Source: Rhodococcus sp. KRD197 (GTDB lineage Bacteria; Actinomycetota; Actinomycetes; Mycobacteriales; Mycobacteriaceae). From it: a DNA stretch of 64,000 nt. The stretch spans positions 214,338 through 278,337 of the forward strand of contig NZ_JABFAO010000016.1 of the NCBI RefSeq assembly GCF_017168235.1, read 5' to 3'. Shown here piece by piece: positions 18,420 through 26,896 of the stretch. The notes below the pieces were generated by a model. That model worked only from the letters and a program-made list of their open reading frames with translations. It ran no database searches and was not told the origin of the DNA. Every line of letters begins with the position of its first letter. Position 1 is the stretch's first letter. A program made the translations under genes and the position numbers.

Positions 18420-18514
18420 CCTCGGGTTGGGCGTCGAGGACGGGGTCTGGGCCCTTGGATAGGCGGTGGGTGAGCCCCGCACCCGGCCGGGGTGCTTCCG
18501 CAGTACTCGTGGCC

Positions 18515-18545
18515 CCGGATTTCCTGCCTTCGACGGGAAATCCGG
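18515..18545 (+). repeat. Stem-loop between binding-protein and permease genes
   Basis: CCGGATTTCC (18515-18524) pairs perfectly with GGAAATCCGG (18536-18545) across an 11-nt loop. There is no T-run after it, so it is more likely an mRNA-stabilising or attenuating hairpin than a full terminator. Such hairpins often allow higher expression of the binding protein than of the membrane parts. Confidence 0.5.
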
Positions 18546-18706
18546 ATCTTCGCACACACTTTGGGGATCCTGTTACTCATGGACCGGGACAGCCGCCCGC
18601 GAGCCCAGTTCCCCATATCCCGCATATTTCAGCAGTCTCCTAGGCGAGCGGTCGGCCTGGACCGAACACGAACCTGGCCGACCGCCACCAGCACGGAAGG
18701 ATAGTC

Positions 18707-19765
18707 ATGAGTACGCAGGCCGACTTGGATCTGTCGAAACACAACGTCATCACGGATGAGCGGGTGAAGAAGCGGAAACCGTTGCAGCGAGCCTTACTTC
18801 GCCCGGAGATCGGCGCTCTGTTCGGAGCGATCGTCATCTTCGTCTTCTTCTTCATCGTCGCACCTCCCTTCCGGTCTCCGGAAGCGCTCGCCACCGTGTT
18901 GTATGCATCGTCGACCATCGGCATCATGGCAATCGGTGTGTCACTGCTGATGATCGGTGGAGAGTTCGACCTCTCCACCGGTGTAGCAGTGACTTTCTCA
19001 TCGCTGATGGCGTCGATGATCGCCTACAACCTTCACCTCAATGTCTGGCTCGGTTCCGCACTGGCCCTGGTACTCGCGCTGGGTGTGGGTTTCTTCAACG
19101 GCTACATGGTGATGAAGACGAAGATTCCATCCTTCCTCATCACTTTGGCCAGCTTCTTGATGCTCACCGGCATCAACCTTGCCGTCACAAAGTTGGTCAC
19201 CGGTCAGGTAGCCACCCCGTCGATCTCCGATATGGCCGGCTTCGACTCCGCGCAAAGGGCATTCGCCTCCTCGATCAACATCTTCGGGATCTCGCTCCGC
19301 ATCACCGTGATCTGGTGGCTGCTGTTCACAGCGATCTCCACCTATGTGTTGATGAAGACCCGAATCGGCAACTGGATCTTCGCGGTCGGTGGCAACCAGG
19401 ACTCGGCTCGTGCCATCGGCGTGCCGGTCACCAGGGTCAAGATCGGTCTGTTCATGTTCGTCGGCTTCTGCGCCTGGTTCGTGGGAATGCACCTGTTGTT
19501 CGCGTTCAACACCGTGCAGTCCGGCCAAGGTGTCGGCAACGAGTTCCTCTACATCATCGCTGCCGTCATCGGTGGCTGCTTGCTCACCGGTGGCTACGGC
19601 ACCACCGTCGGCGCCATGATCGGTGCGTTCATCTTCGGTATGGCCAACCAGGGCATCGTCTACGCCGGCTGGAATCCTGACTGGTTCAAGTTCTTCCTCG
19701 GAGCGATGCTGCTGTTCGCCGTCATCGCCAACACCAGCTTCCGCAACTACGCAGCAAAAGGGTGA
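18707..19765 (+). CDS. Sugar ABC transporter permease (RbsC type)
   Basis: The 352-residue integral membrane protein belongs to the RbsC/BPD_transp_2 family. After a basic N-terminus (~45 residues) it has about nine to ten helices. Recognisable parts are LLMIGGEFDLSTGVAVTFSSL near 90, FFNGYMVMKTKIPSFLITLAS near 130 and GNWIFAVGGNQDSARAIGVPVTRVKI near 230, the loop that engages the ATPase. The gene begins at ATG 18707 behind GGAAGG and is followed after 3 bp by the ATPase gene. It would form the homodimeric pore of the importer. Confidence 0.92.
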   Translation: MSTQADLDLSKHNVITDERVKKRKPLQRALLRPEIGALFGAIVIFVFFFIVAPPFRSPEALATVLYASSTIGIMAIGVSLLMIGGEFDLSTGVAVTFSSLMASMIAYNLHLNVWLGSALALVLALGVGFFNGYMVMKTKIPSFLITLASFLMLTGINLAVTKLVTGQVATPSISDMAGFDSAQRAFASSINIFGISLRITVIWWLLFTAISTYVLMKTRIGNWIFAVGGNQDSARAIGVPVTRVKIGLFMFVGFCAWFVGMHLLFAFNTVQSGQGVGNEFLYIIAAVIGGCLLTGGYGTTVGAMIGAFIFGMANQGIVYAGWNPDWFKFFLGAMLLFAVIANTSFRNYAAKG

Positions 19766-19768
19766 CCC

Positions 19769-20584
19769 ATGTCCACTACAGCCGAAGCCCCCACCGAACC
19801 CTCGTCGAACGGCGGGAAGACCCCGCTGATCGAACTGAAGAATGTCGGTAAGTCCTACGGCAACATCATCGCCCTTTCCGGAATCAACCTGCGAGTCGGT
19901 GCCGGTGAAGTGACCGGTGTTCTCGGCGACAACGGAGCAGGAAAATCGACGCTGATCAAGATCATGGCCGGTCTGCATCAGCAGACCGAGGGCGAGCTCC
20001 TCGTCGACGGGGTCGAGACGAAGTTCAGCTCACCGAAGGACGCTCTCCGCAAGGGAATCGCCACGGTCTACCAGGATCTCGCCGTCGTCTCACTGATGCC
20101 GGTGTGGCGAAACTTCTTCCTCGGCCAAGAATTACGCAAGAAGGGACTGTTCCGGTCCTTGGATGTCTCCGCCATGCGTGCGACGACCATCGAAGAACTC
20201 CACAAGATGGGCATCGATCTCCCCGACGTCGATGCCCCCATCGGATCGCTTTCCGGCGGACAGCGTCAGTGTGTCGCCATCGCCCGCGCAATTCTCTTCG
20301 GCGCGCGCGTCCTCATCCTGGACGAGCCGACTGCGGCACTGGGCGTCAAACAGTCGGGGATGGTGCTGCGCTACATCACCGCGGCCAAGGAGCAGGGATT
20401 CGGCGTGGTGTTCATCACGCACAACCCGCACCACGCTTACATGGTCGGCGACCATTTCGTGCTGCTGAACCGCGGTCGACAGAAACTCGATTGCACCTAC
20501 GAGGACATCACCCTCGACGAATTGACGAAGGAGATGGCAGGCGGCGACGAACTGGAAACGCTCTCCCACGAACTACGCCGCTGA
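19769..20584 (+). CDS. Sugar ABC transporter ATPase, single-domain
   Basis: This 271-residue protein has one ABC domain: Walker A GDNGAGKST, signature LSGGQRQCVAIARA, Walker B VLILDEPTAALG and switch VFITHNPHH. Ribose-type importers usually use a ~500-residue tandem ATPase (RbsA/XylG), so this is the single-domain FrcA-like form and would work as a homodimer. It overlaps nothing and closes the transporter operon; no sugar kinase or regulator follows. Confidence 0.92.
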   Translation: MSTTAEAPTEPSSNGGKTPLIELKNVGKSYGNIIALSGINLRVGAGEVTGVLGDNGAGKSTLIKIMAGLHQQTEGELLVDGVETKFSSPKDALRKGIATVYQDLAVVSLMPVWRNFFLGQELRKKGLFRSLDVSAMRATTIEELHKMGIDLPDVDAPIGSLSGGQRQCVAIARAILFGARVLILDEPTAALGVKQSGMVLRYITAAKEQGFGVVFITHNPHHAYMVGDHFVLLNRGRQKLDCTYEDITLDELTKEMAGGDELETLSHELRR

Positions 20585-20605
20585 AGGAGCCCGGTACTCC
20601 TCGGG

Positions 20606-21403
20606 TCAGTGATTTCTGGCTCGCCGTGCCAATTCCACCGTGGCCGCACGCAGTTCGGCAATGTCTCCGATCGGCTGCGCGTACCCGACGCGGGTCGCGG
20701 CGTTGTCGCGAGGAGTGGAAACGCTGAGGTCGAGCCCGTGGCGGTCTGCGGATGTGCAGGTAGCGGAAGTCGCGTCCGGAAAGCCGCCGAGATGCCTGGC
20801 CATCTCGAGGAGTGAGGAGGCGTGATCGTCGTTCAGATGCTCAATCGCTCCGGCAGCATTGGGGGAGATGGGATCCGGCTTCGCGCGGAGGTAGTCCGCA
20901 GAGGTCGCCGAGTCCATTCGTCCGTAGCCGCCCACCCAGCGAGCACGGTGAACGCGCAAGATCCACAGCGTGAAATCGCTGTAGTCGATGTAGTACTTGG
21001 CCGCGGGCACGGCATCGAGATGAGCCGCGCGAGCAGCCTCCATCTCCCCGGCCCGCGGTTCCTCGACAACACCAGCGAGCGTGACGCGCGCAACTGCGAG
21101 CGGATCTGCGGCAGATTCGGGGGCCACGATCGACAGGCTGGCGCGGTGTTCTCGATGTAGGTTCCGACCGTGCTCGGCCATGCGAGAGACGCACAGAACC
21201 GGCGAACCGTTCACCATTCCGTAGGTGACATAGGACGCCCACGGCGCGCCGTCTTCGCTCAGGCTCGCCAATGTCGCGATATTCGTCGATGCCGCGACGG
21301 TCCGGGCTTCCTCGGCCGCTGTCGGCCGCTCCACGGGGTGGATCTCGTTCAGTGGGGGAGGAGTCGAAGGGGCGTCGCCTGGGTCGCCATGATCGAGTGC
21401 CAT
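20606..21403 (-). CDS. HugZ/PNPOx-fold flavin protein with DUF2470 domain
   Basis: Start ATG 21403 (MALDHGDPGD) gives 265 residues; the longer frame upstream is not needed. The N-terminal ~30-185 is a split-barrel (PNPOx-like, FMN- or heme-binding), with STNIATLASLSEDGAPWASYVTYG and RASLSIVAP. The C-terminal ~185-265 is DUF2470, with AIEHLNDDHASSLLEMARHLG, whose histidines resemble the heme-contacting region of HugZ-type heme oxygenases. A role in heme handling or redox chemistry is plausible but not proven. It is transcribed alone, convergent with the sugar ABC operon. Confidence 0.75.
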   Translation of the reverse strand: MALDHGDPGDAPSTPPPLNEIHPVERPTAAEEARTVAASTNIATLASLSEDGAPWASYVTYGMVNGSPVLCVSRMAEHGRNLHREHRASLSIVAPESAADPLAVARVTLAGVVEEPRAGEMEAARAAHLDAVPAAKYYIDYSDFTLWILRVHRARWVGGYGRMDSATSADYLRAKPDPISPNAAGAIEHLNDDHASSLLEMARHLGGFPDATSATCTSADRHGLDLSVSTPRDNAATRVGYAQPIGDIAELRAATVELARRARNH

Positions 21404-21506
21404 GGTCCGCAGTCTACGGAGTCGACACTGTTGCCGTATCGACACTGTGGCCGGATCGTTGCAGGTGGTCGGTTTCGTGCTGCCGATGCCGGGGCATAGT
21501 GGTGGA

Positions 21507-21770
21507 GTGCTCAGAGTGATTCGCCACAACCTGACTGTGCGTGCGGTCCTAGCCGCCATGGGTCTGTTCGTCTTCGTTGCTCTCATCTGGGGTGCCGTCG
21601 GTTACGTCTACGCCGATCACGACAAAGCGGCTGCTGGAGCCACGGTGGGCCTGGGAATTCTCGCAGTCGGTTGGCTGGCAGTGTGGAGCGCGGCAGCGGT
21701 CAAGTTCGTGCGTTTGCGGGCCCGCCGGCGCAAGAGCGACGACGGGCCAGGGCGCCGAGCAGCTGGATGA
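21507..21770 (+). CDS. Small two-helix membrane protein of unknown function
   Basis: From GTG 21507 the product is 87 residues with two membrane helices (VRAVLAAMGLFVFVALIWGAV at ~10-32 and ATVGLGILAVGWLAVWSAAA at ~43-65) and a strongly basic C-terminal tail RLRARRRKSDD. GTG 21516 is an alternative start. I do not recognise a family. It is divergent from the HugZ-like gene and converges on helR with 15 bp between stops. Confidence 0.6.
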   Translation: MLRVIRHNLTVRAVLAAMGLFVFVALIWGAVGYVYADHDKAAAGATVGLGILAVGWLAVWSAAAVKFVRLRARRRKSDDGPGRRAAG

Positions 21771-21785
21771 CGGGTCGATCGCCGT

Positions 21786-23948
21786 TCACGGATTCGTCAG
21801 TACCACCAGCTGCCGGGTTGCGCGGGTCATCGCTACATACTGGTCCACCGCGCCGTCGACCCCGGGGCCGAACCTCGCAGGATCCACCAGTACCACCAGA
21901 TCGAACTCGAGGCCCTTCGTCAGTTCCGGAGTCAACGACCGCATCCGGGCTGTCGGTTGAAATGCGCTCTCACCCACCACACAACCGGTACCGTCGGGGT
22001 TCTCCGCGAGCCAAGTGTCGACGATCGGGAGCAGATCGGCCACGCATCCGTATCTGACCGGTATGCCGCTGCTTCGTATCGAAGTCGGTACGTTCGCGTC
22101 CGGGATCGCTGCGCGGATGACCGGCTCGGCCACGGCCATGACTTCCTCGGGTGTCCGGTAGTTGACGGTCAACGAAGAAATCTCGATGCGATCGAAACCG
22201 ACACGGTGGAGGCGCTCCCTCCAGTTCTCCGTGAAACCGTGTCGTGCCTGCGCTCGATCTCCGACGATCGTGAAGCTGCGAGAGGGACAGCGTCGCAGCA
22301 ACATCAACCACTCGGCGTCCGTCAGTTCCTGCGCTTCGTCGACGACGATATGCGCGAACGGGTCGGCGAGCGCATCCTTCATATCGGCAGGCAAGGCGGA
22401 TATATCGACGAGAGCATCGCGAATGCCTTCCTGCCGCAGTTGGGCGATCATGCCGTCCTCGTCCGGTCCCTGCAGGAGTTCGTCGACCACACGATCCATT
22501 CGTGCTCGTTCTGCGGTGACAGCAGCCTCGCGTAGGCTCATGCGCCGGGACCATCCGGGATCACCGAGTCGCTGTCGGGCCGCGTCGAGCAGCGGCAGGT
22601 CCGAGTCGGTCCACCGGATCGGGTTCGTACGTTGTAGGCGTCGAACCTGCTCGGTGGTCAGCCAGGAGGCGCACTTGCGCAGGTACGCGGGCACGGACCA
22701 CAAGTCTCCGACGAGGTCGGCAGCCTCGATGAGAGTCCACGCGCCGTCGAGAGCTTCTGTGAGTTCGTAGAGGCGCATCAGCGATTCTCGTAGCACGGTC
22801 TGCGAGACATCCCCGTCGTACTTCTCCAGTAGTATCGTCACGAGCATGCGCCTGATGTCCTCGCGTGCCTCGTTGTGCGGTGTACCGGGCTCCGGCGCGT
22901 CGAACGCCTCGGTCCAGTCCTCGGGGCCGAGCCAGAGATCCGCCCACTCGGTTTCGACGACCATCCCTTTCGTGGGCGGTTGCTCGTAGAACTGAACTGC
23001 AGCGTCGATCGCCTCCACCATATGAGTCGAGGACTTCAGTGCTGCCACGACAGGATCGCTCTCTTGCACTGCACCTGCACCCTCCACGACGAGGTCGCGG
23101 AGGGTGCAGGTGTGGACACCCTCCTCGCCGAGGCTGGGCAGGACATCGGCGACGTACCCGAGGTAGGGCTCGTGCGGACCGACGAACAGGACTCCACCGC
23201 GACGCTGGTGCAGACGCGGATCCGAATACAGCAGGTAGGCAGTACGATGCAGTGCCACAATGGTTTTGCCTGTTCCTGGGCCACCGTCGACGATCAGGGT
23301 GCCGCGTGATCCAGCACGGATGATGGCATCTTGATCAGCTTGAATCGTACCCAGGACATCGCGCATTCGCGGTGACCGGACGCTGCCCAGGCTTGCGATG
23401 AAGGCAGACTGATCGTCCAACGCTGCCCGGCGGAAAGCATCACCGACCTCGGTGGCTGCGAGCTGATCGACGTCGAACACCTCGTCCCAGTAGTCGCTGA
23501 TCCGGCCGTTGGTCCAGAGGTACCGGCGACGCCGAGAGATTCCCATCGGGCGTGCGTGGGTTGCACCGAAGAACGGTTCGGCTGCAGGTGAGCGCCAGTC
23601 GATCAACAGTTCATTGCCGGCCTCGTCCAACAGTCCAGTGCGTCCGATGTACCGGTATGTCCGCCCGTCCGCGCTGAGAGTGTGGCCGAGGCACAAGTCC
23701 AGACCGTAGCGACGAAGCGAACGCAAGCGGCCAGCCAGTCGGTGTACCTCGAAATCGCGTTCCATCACCTCCTGTCCCATGTCGGCCTCCGCCTTGCGGG
23801 CAGCATCGAGCCGCGCGGAGACGTCGGCAATCGAACGCGCGAGGCTCGCGCTGATTGCGGCGAAATGTCGGTCGTCATCAGCGATCAGTGCCGCCGCAGA
23901 CTTGGGGCCGAGCGAATCGGCCGAAGCAAAAGCGATCGAATCGTACAT
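21786..23948 (-). CDS. helR: RNA polymerase recycling motor ATPase HelR (rifamycin tolerance)
   Basis: The ATG at 23948 behind GGAAGG gives 720 residues; the frame runs further upstream only through the regulatory dyad. It is a UvrD/Rep-like superfamily 1 protein: an N-terminal coiled-coil arm (~30-90), the DWRSPAAEPFFGATHARPMG block near 125, Walker A GGPGTGKTIVALHRTAYLLY near 230, Walker B IVVDEAQELTDAEW and C-terminal motifs (VNYRTPEEV, KGLEFDLVVL). This architecture is that of HelD/HelR, which pull stalled or drug-bound RNA polymerase off DNA. The rifamycin-associated element just upstream supports HelR rather than generic HelD. Confidence 0.85.
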   Translation of the reverse strand: MYDSIAFASADSLGPKSAAALIADDDRHFAAISASLARSIADVSARLDAARKAEADMGQEVMERDFEVHRLAGRLRSLRRYGLDLCLGHTLSADGRTYRYIGRTGLLDEAGNELLIDWRSPAAEPFFGATHARPMGISRRRRYLWTNGRISDYWDEVFDVDQLAATEVGDAFRRAALDDQSAFIASLGSVRSPRMRDVLGTIQADQDAIIRAGSRGTLIVDGGPGTGKTIVALHRTAYLLYSDPRLHQRRGGVLFVGPHEPYLGYVADVLPSLGEEGVHTCTLRDLVVEGAGAVQESDPVVAALKSSTHMVEAIDAAVQFYEQPPTKGMVVETEWADLWLGPEDWTEAFDAPEPGTPHNEAREDIRRMLVTILLEKYDGDVSQTVLRESLMRLYELTEALDGAWTLIEAADLVGDLWSVPAYLRKCASWLTTEQVRRLQRTNPIRWTDSDLPLLDAARQRLGDPGWSRRMSLREAAVTAERARMDRVVDELLQGPDEDGMIAQLRQEGIRDALVDISALPADMKDALADPFAHIVVDEAQELTDAEWLMLLRRCPSRSFTIVGDRAQARHGFTENWRERLHRVGFDRIEISSLTVNYRTPEEVMAVAEPVIRAAIPDANVPTSIRSSGIPVRYGCVADLLPIVDTWLAENPDGTGCVVGESAFQPTARMRSLTPELTKGLEFDLVVLVDPARFGPGVDGAVDQYVAMTRATRQLVVLTNP

Positions 23949-24006
23949 GCGCGCCTTCCGTTTCAGCTGGTCAGAAGCATCGAAACGCAAGTGTGCAACG
24001 CACCCC

Positions 24007-24025
24007 GGGTCTTGTGGCAAGACCC
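24007..24025 (-). promoter_or_regulatory. Rifamycin-associated element (RAE) upstream of helR
   Basis: GGGTCTTGTGGCAAGACCC (24007-24025) is a 19-bp inverted repeat of the GGGxCTTGCxxCAAGxCCC type known as the rifamycin-associated element. It is embedded in a longer perfect dyad of 16-bp arms (23999-24014, 24018-24033) with a TGG centre, about 60 bp upstream of the helR start. A TATAG (CTATAG at 24034-24039) lies beside it. RAEs mediate induction of rifamycin-resistance genes by rifampicin. Confidence 0.8.
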
Positions 24026-24070
24026 GGGGTGCGCTATAGATTGAAGGTGGAAGAGGCGGGTGGATCGCTC

Positions 24071-24664
24071 TCAGTTCAGTTTTCGCGTGGCTTTGTGCCG
24101 TTTCTCTATGTGAATCACGGTCCGAGTGGCCAATGAACTGTCCCCGATCATGGTGACGGCGTCCCGGGCAACCTGATCGGCCGCGCTTGCAGCCTCGCCG
24201 AGAAGCTCGGGAGATTCAGCGGTCGCATGGATGACGATGGTTCTTTGGCGTCGATCGATGACAGCCTTCGCCGACGCCTTCTTGATAGCGGCGTATGTTT
24301 CGAGAGCTCGCGCGGATGCGCTTGCCAATGCCGTGATATCGGCAGTCGCTCGGCCGGATATCGTCCGCTCGACCTCGGTATTCGATTTCTCGCCGGCGAC
24401 CGAGGCGCGGTCGATCTTCGACGCCGGTCGGTGTGCCACGAGCCAGCGCAGCGCCACGAGAACGAGAATGACGCCGACGCCTGCACTCGCCCATGGCCAC
24501 CAACTCGACTCGGATGCACTGACGGGACCGGGGGCAGTGATGTATTCGGGAATGTCGTCGATGAGCGCTGTGTCCCACAGCAGTACCGCGACGCCACCGG
24601 CAACGAGAAGGAGTCCGATGATGGCCGTCGCGAGGCGGTCCACCGCCACCGTGGAACGGGTCAT
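24071..24664 (-). CDS. DUF6286-like membrane protein of the Asp23 cluster
   Basis: The 197-residue protein has two N-terminal membrane helices (IIGLLLVAGGVAVLLW at ~14-30 and WPWASAGVGVILVLVALRWLVA at ~56-78). A soluble alpha/beta domain follows (TISGRATADITALASASARALETYAAIKK, then RQRTIVIHATAE). This resembles the actinobacterial DUF6286 / AmaP-like anchors that hold Asp23 proteins at the membrane. Its start overlaps the upstream gene by 4 nt. It is the last gene of the operon. Confidence 0.65.
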   Translation of the reverse strand: MTRSTVAVDRLATAIIGLLLVAGGVAVLLWDTALIDDIPEYITAPGPVSASESSWWPWASAGVGVILVLVALRWLVAHRPASKIDRASVAGEKSNTEVERTISGRATADITALASASARALETYAAIKKASAKAVIDRRQRTIVIHATAESPELLGEAASAADQVARDAVTMIGDSSLATRTVIHIEKRHKATRKLN

Positions 24665-25263
24665 GACCTACCTCCGGTCCGAGTGCGCACCTTGGTCTTG
24701 GGCGCGGCGGTCAAGGGCTCGAGCGCGACGCCGACTTGGTCCGCGATGGCTTTTTCGAGCCCGGAGCGTTCGTCACCGGTGATGTCGGCGCGCACCGTCA
24801 CCGACCGTCGAGTCGCCGAGGCGCGCGCGTCGAGTACGCCGTCGACCGATCTGGCGGCCTCGGCCGCTATGCGCGCCACCCCCGACGGTTCGATGTAGAC
24901 ACTGGTCTGCGCTGCCACCTCGAGCGCAGTTCTGCGCCGTGGCTTGAGCGCGGCGACGAGGAGGAGCAACCCGATGACTATGGAGGCGACTGCGATGGGA
25001 ATCATCCATCCTGCAAAGGCCAATCCGTCGACCCACTGCGCCGCTGTCTCCGTCCACAGCGTGCCGTCGATCCAGCCCGCACCGACTACGCCGTCGCGGA
25101 TACCCACAGCTCCAGCCGCGAGCAGAAGCAGCGCCACGAGAGGCCCGGTGAATCCGGCTGCGGGCAGAGCAAGCGGCTCCTTCGCGCGGGCGGGGGTCAG
25201 ACTCGTGTTGTGCACGGATTCGGTATATCCGGACGGCTTGTCGGTGTTCACGTCATGGTTCAC
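24661..25263 (-). CDS. DUF6286-family membrane protein of the Asp23 cluster
   Basis: Two hydrophobic helices (~38-58 and ~85-108) precede a soluble C-terminal domain of ~85 residues (TSVYIEPSGVARIAAEAARSVDGV, then SVTVRADITGDERSGLEKAI). The C-terminal part looks like a degenerate Asp23 fold, as in DUF6286 proteins. At 200 residues it is a paralogue of the following gene (24071-24664) with the same helix-helix-domain plan. Overlaps by 4 nt at both ends show tight coupling. Confidence 0.7.
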   Translation of the reverse strand: MNHDVNTDKPSGYTESVHNTSLTPARAKEPLALPAAGFTGPLVALLLLAAGAVGIRDGVVGAGWIDGTLWTETAAQWVDGLAFAGWMIPIAVASIVIGLLLLVAALKPRRRTALEVAAQTSVYIEPSGVARIAAEAARSVDGVLDARASATRRSVTVRADITGDERSGLEKAIADQVGVALEPLTAAPKTKVRTRTGGRS

Positions 25264-25664
25264 GTAGTGGCACTCCCACCTGATGTGACACCCGCGGGCG
25301 CCGGGTCGACGATGATCGCAGGCACCGTCACGTCGACGCCGTCGACGTGCAGGCCGGCCAATGAACTCAGCGCGCGGGCGACGTTGTCTCGCACCGACGC
25401 CGTGAGCGCGGGGAGCGGCGTCGGCCAGAGCGCCGCAATGTCGACGCCCGCGCGCACACGACCACCGGAAATCAAGACCCGGACGCGTGGGAGGTCACGT
25501 CCGGTCAACTTGCCGAACCCTTCCGAGCGCGCCAACACACCGTCCGTATCGAGCGCAGCCTTGACAGCCAGACGTTCGACCACCTTGTCCTTGATCGTCA
25601 AGGTGCCTCGCTCGGCCGGCTCTGTACGACTGCCTGCCGGGGCGGCGGCAGGTTCGTCAGCCAC
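25260..25664 (-). CDS. Asp23/Gls24-family envelope stress protein
   Basis: The protein is read from GTG 25664 (134 residues), which overlaps the upstream small gene by 8 nt with GGTGGA nearby; GTG 25682 is the alternative. The domain ~20-125 has LTIKDKVVERLAVKAALDTDGV, then RVRVLISGGRVRAGVDIAALWPTPLPAL and VRDNVARALSSLAGLHVDGVDVTVPA. This is the Asp23/Gls24 pattern of an amphipathic helix, paired strands and a terminal 'V..V.V.V' strand. Such proteins form membrane-associated filaments or patches during alkaline or cell-wall stress. Confidence 0.7.
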   Translation of the reverse strand: MADEPAAAPAGSRTEPAERGTLTIKDKVVERLAVKAALDTDGVLARSEGFGKLTGRDLPRVRVLISGGRVRAGVDIAALWPTPLPALTASVRDNVARALSSLAGLHVDGVDVTVPAIIVDPAPAGVTSGGSATT

Positions 25665-25842
25665 GACCGCGTCCACCGCCACGCAGGAGCGCGCTGAGAT
25701 CGAAATCGCCGTCGCGTGCGCCGCCGAGAACATACCCGACCGCGCCGAGGACGAGGGCAACGAGGAAACCGGTGAATCCGCCTGCTGCGGCGGCGACGCC
25801 GAGCAGGAGACCGGCAATCAAGCCGAGCGATGCAGTGTTCAT
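25657..25842 (-). CDS. Small hydrophobic protein (DUF2273-like) of the Asp23 cluster
   Basis: This 61-residue peptide is almost entirely membrane-embedded: LGLIAGLLLGVAAAAGGFTG and FLVALVLGAVGYVLGGARDG are two closely spaced Gly/Ala-rich helices. A short acidic then Gly/Arg tail follows (DFDLSALLRGGGRGRG). Small DUF2273 proteins of this plan accompany amaP and asp23 in Firmicutes and their relatives in actinobacteria. The start ATG is at 25842; the gene overlaps the next one by 8 nt. Confidence 0.65.
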   Translation of the reverse strand: MNTASLGLIAGLLLGVAAAAGGFTGFLVALVLGAVGYVLGGARDGDFDLSALLRGGGRGRG

Positions 25843-25899
25843 CAGTGCAATCCTTCGATGGTTCGTGGTGTCGAATGGGCGTGGTCGGGTTGGTCGCTG

Positions 25900-26232
25900 T
25901 CAGCGGCCGGGGGAGGGCGGAGATGCTGCCGTGACGTCCTCTACGCACACGTTGACATCTCGGGTACCCGTCAGGATCGATACCCGTGAGCGAATGGCGG
26001 CGGCCAAAGCGGAGAGATCCGATCCGTAGACGGCGGTGACGTGTATTTCGACCGAGTTCTCATCGACACGAATACCTGGTACTCGTCTGCCCGGTAGGTA
26101 TGTTCCGATTTCACCGAACATTCCGGGGTGGAGGCCCGCGACACCCGACACGGAGGTCGTTGCTTGGCCCACGACCTCCGCAATTTCGGGTGGCACCGAC
26201 TGCTCGACGCCTGATGGGGCAGGGTCGTTCAC
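25900..26232 (-). CDS. Asp23/Gls24-like short protein
   Basis: The 110-residue protein carries the Asp23-like order: a helix (PPEIAEVVGQATTSVSGVAGLHPGMFGE), GIRVDENSVEIHVTAVYG as the central strands, a helix SALAAAIRSRVSIL and the last strand DVNVCVEDV. It is shorter than the ~140-residue Gls24 norm because it lacks the C-terminal extension. Its ATG overlaps the previous gene by 4 nt (26229-26232). Confidence 0.7.
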   Translation of the reverse strand: MNDPAPSGVEQSVPPEIAEVVGQATTSVSGVAGLHPGMFGEIGTYLPGRRVPGIRVDENSVEIHVTAVYGSDLSALAAAIRSRVSILTGTRDVNVCVEDVTAASPPSPGR

Positions 26233-26714
26233 TGGACTCGCGATGGTTTTGGCTCCTCGCCGGTGTCGTTATTGCTCTCTTCGTCGTCGAGGTGCACATC
26301 ATGGACAGTGATGTTCACTTCGGTGACCTCGAGGCCGGTCATGCGCTCGATTGCCGCGATGACGTTACGCCGAATACCCGACGCGAGATCTGTGATCGAG
26401 ACCCCGTATTCGGCGACGATGTCGAGGTCTACTGCTGCCTGCTTTTCGCCGACCTCGACGGACACTCCCTGGGAGTGGTTGATGCTGGCGCCTGGGATGC
26501 GTTCGCGCAGGGCTCCGACGACTCGCGAAGCTCCTCCACCGACTGCATAGACACCGGTTACTTCTCGGGTGGCGATTCCGGCGATCTTGGAGACCACCGT
26601 GTCGGCAACCACGGTCCGGCCTTGACTGGACACCAAGGTCGAACCCGAACTAGAGCCTGCGTCGATTTCGGTCGATGGGGTCGCGGTCGTGCTCGTTGTC
26701 TTTGGTGCGGTCAT
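26229..26714 (-). CDS. Asp23/Gls24-family protein, first gene of the operon
   Basis: This 161-residue protein is the clearest Asp23 member: after a Thr/Ser-rich N-terminus it reads GRTVVADTVVSKIAGIATREVTGVYAVGG, then AAVDLDIVAEYGVSITDLASGIRRNVIAAIERMTGLEVTEVNITVHDV and an acidic tail. The gene opens the six-gene minus-strand operon (26714 down to 24071). Related proteins protect the envelope during alkaline, antibiotic or cell-wall stress. Its promoter should lie in 26715-26896, shared with the divergent reductase gene. Confidence 0.85.
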   Translation of the reverse strand: MTAPKTTSTTATPSTEIDAGSSSGSTLVSSQGRTVVADTVVSKIAGIATREVTGVYAVGGGASRVVGALRERIPGASINHSQGVSVEVGEKQAAVDLDIVAEYGVSITDLASGIRRNVIAAIERMTGLEVTEVNITVHDVHLDDEESNNDTGEEPKPSRVQ

Positions 26715-26896
26715 CGCGTTTTCTCCTCCGGTAGCGGTAGACGCCGGGTACGTCTACGCCCTACATACCCGGCTTCGATCAGGTAAACCCCGCCGGGGCG
26801 TCGAACTCGGCGACATAATTGTCCGACCGATGACTTTTCGGTATCCACGCGGTCCATCTCCATGACCGTTCGTGGAGCCAATGCAGGAGGACCCAA

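Larger units (their letters stand above)
18290..18706. other. Intergenic gap inside the sugar transporter operon
   Basis: These 417 bp separate the binding-protein gene from its permease gene, where tens of bases are usual. They hold a short transposase scar on the minus strand (18315-18419) and a stem-loop (18515-18545). Nothing else with coding character is seen. A purine-rich GGAAGG before 18707 serves the permease. Confidence 0.7.

Noticed and set aside
23999..24033. The long dyad as a terminator for a plus-strand gene
   Set aside because: There is no plus-strand gene ending there and no T-run. The core matches the rifamycin-associated element before helR instead.
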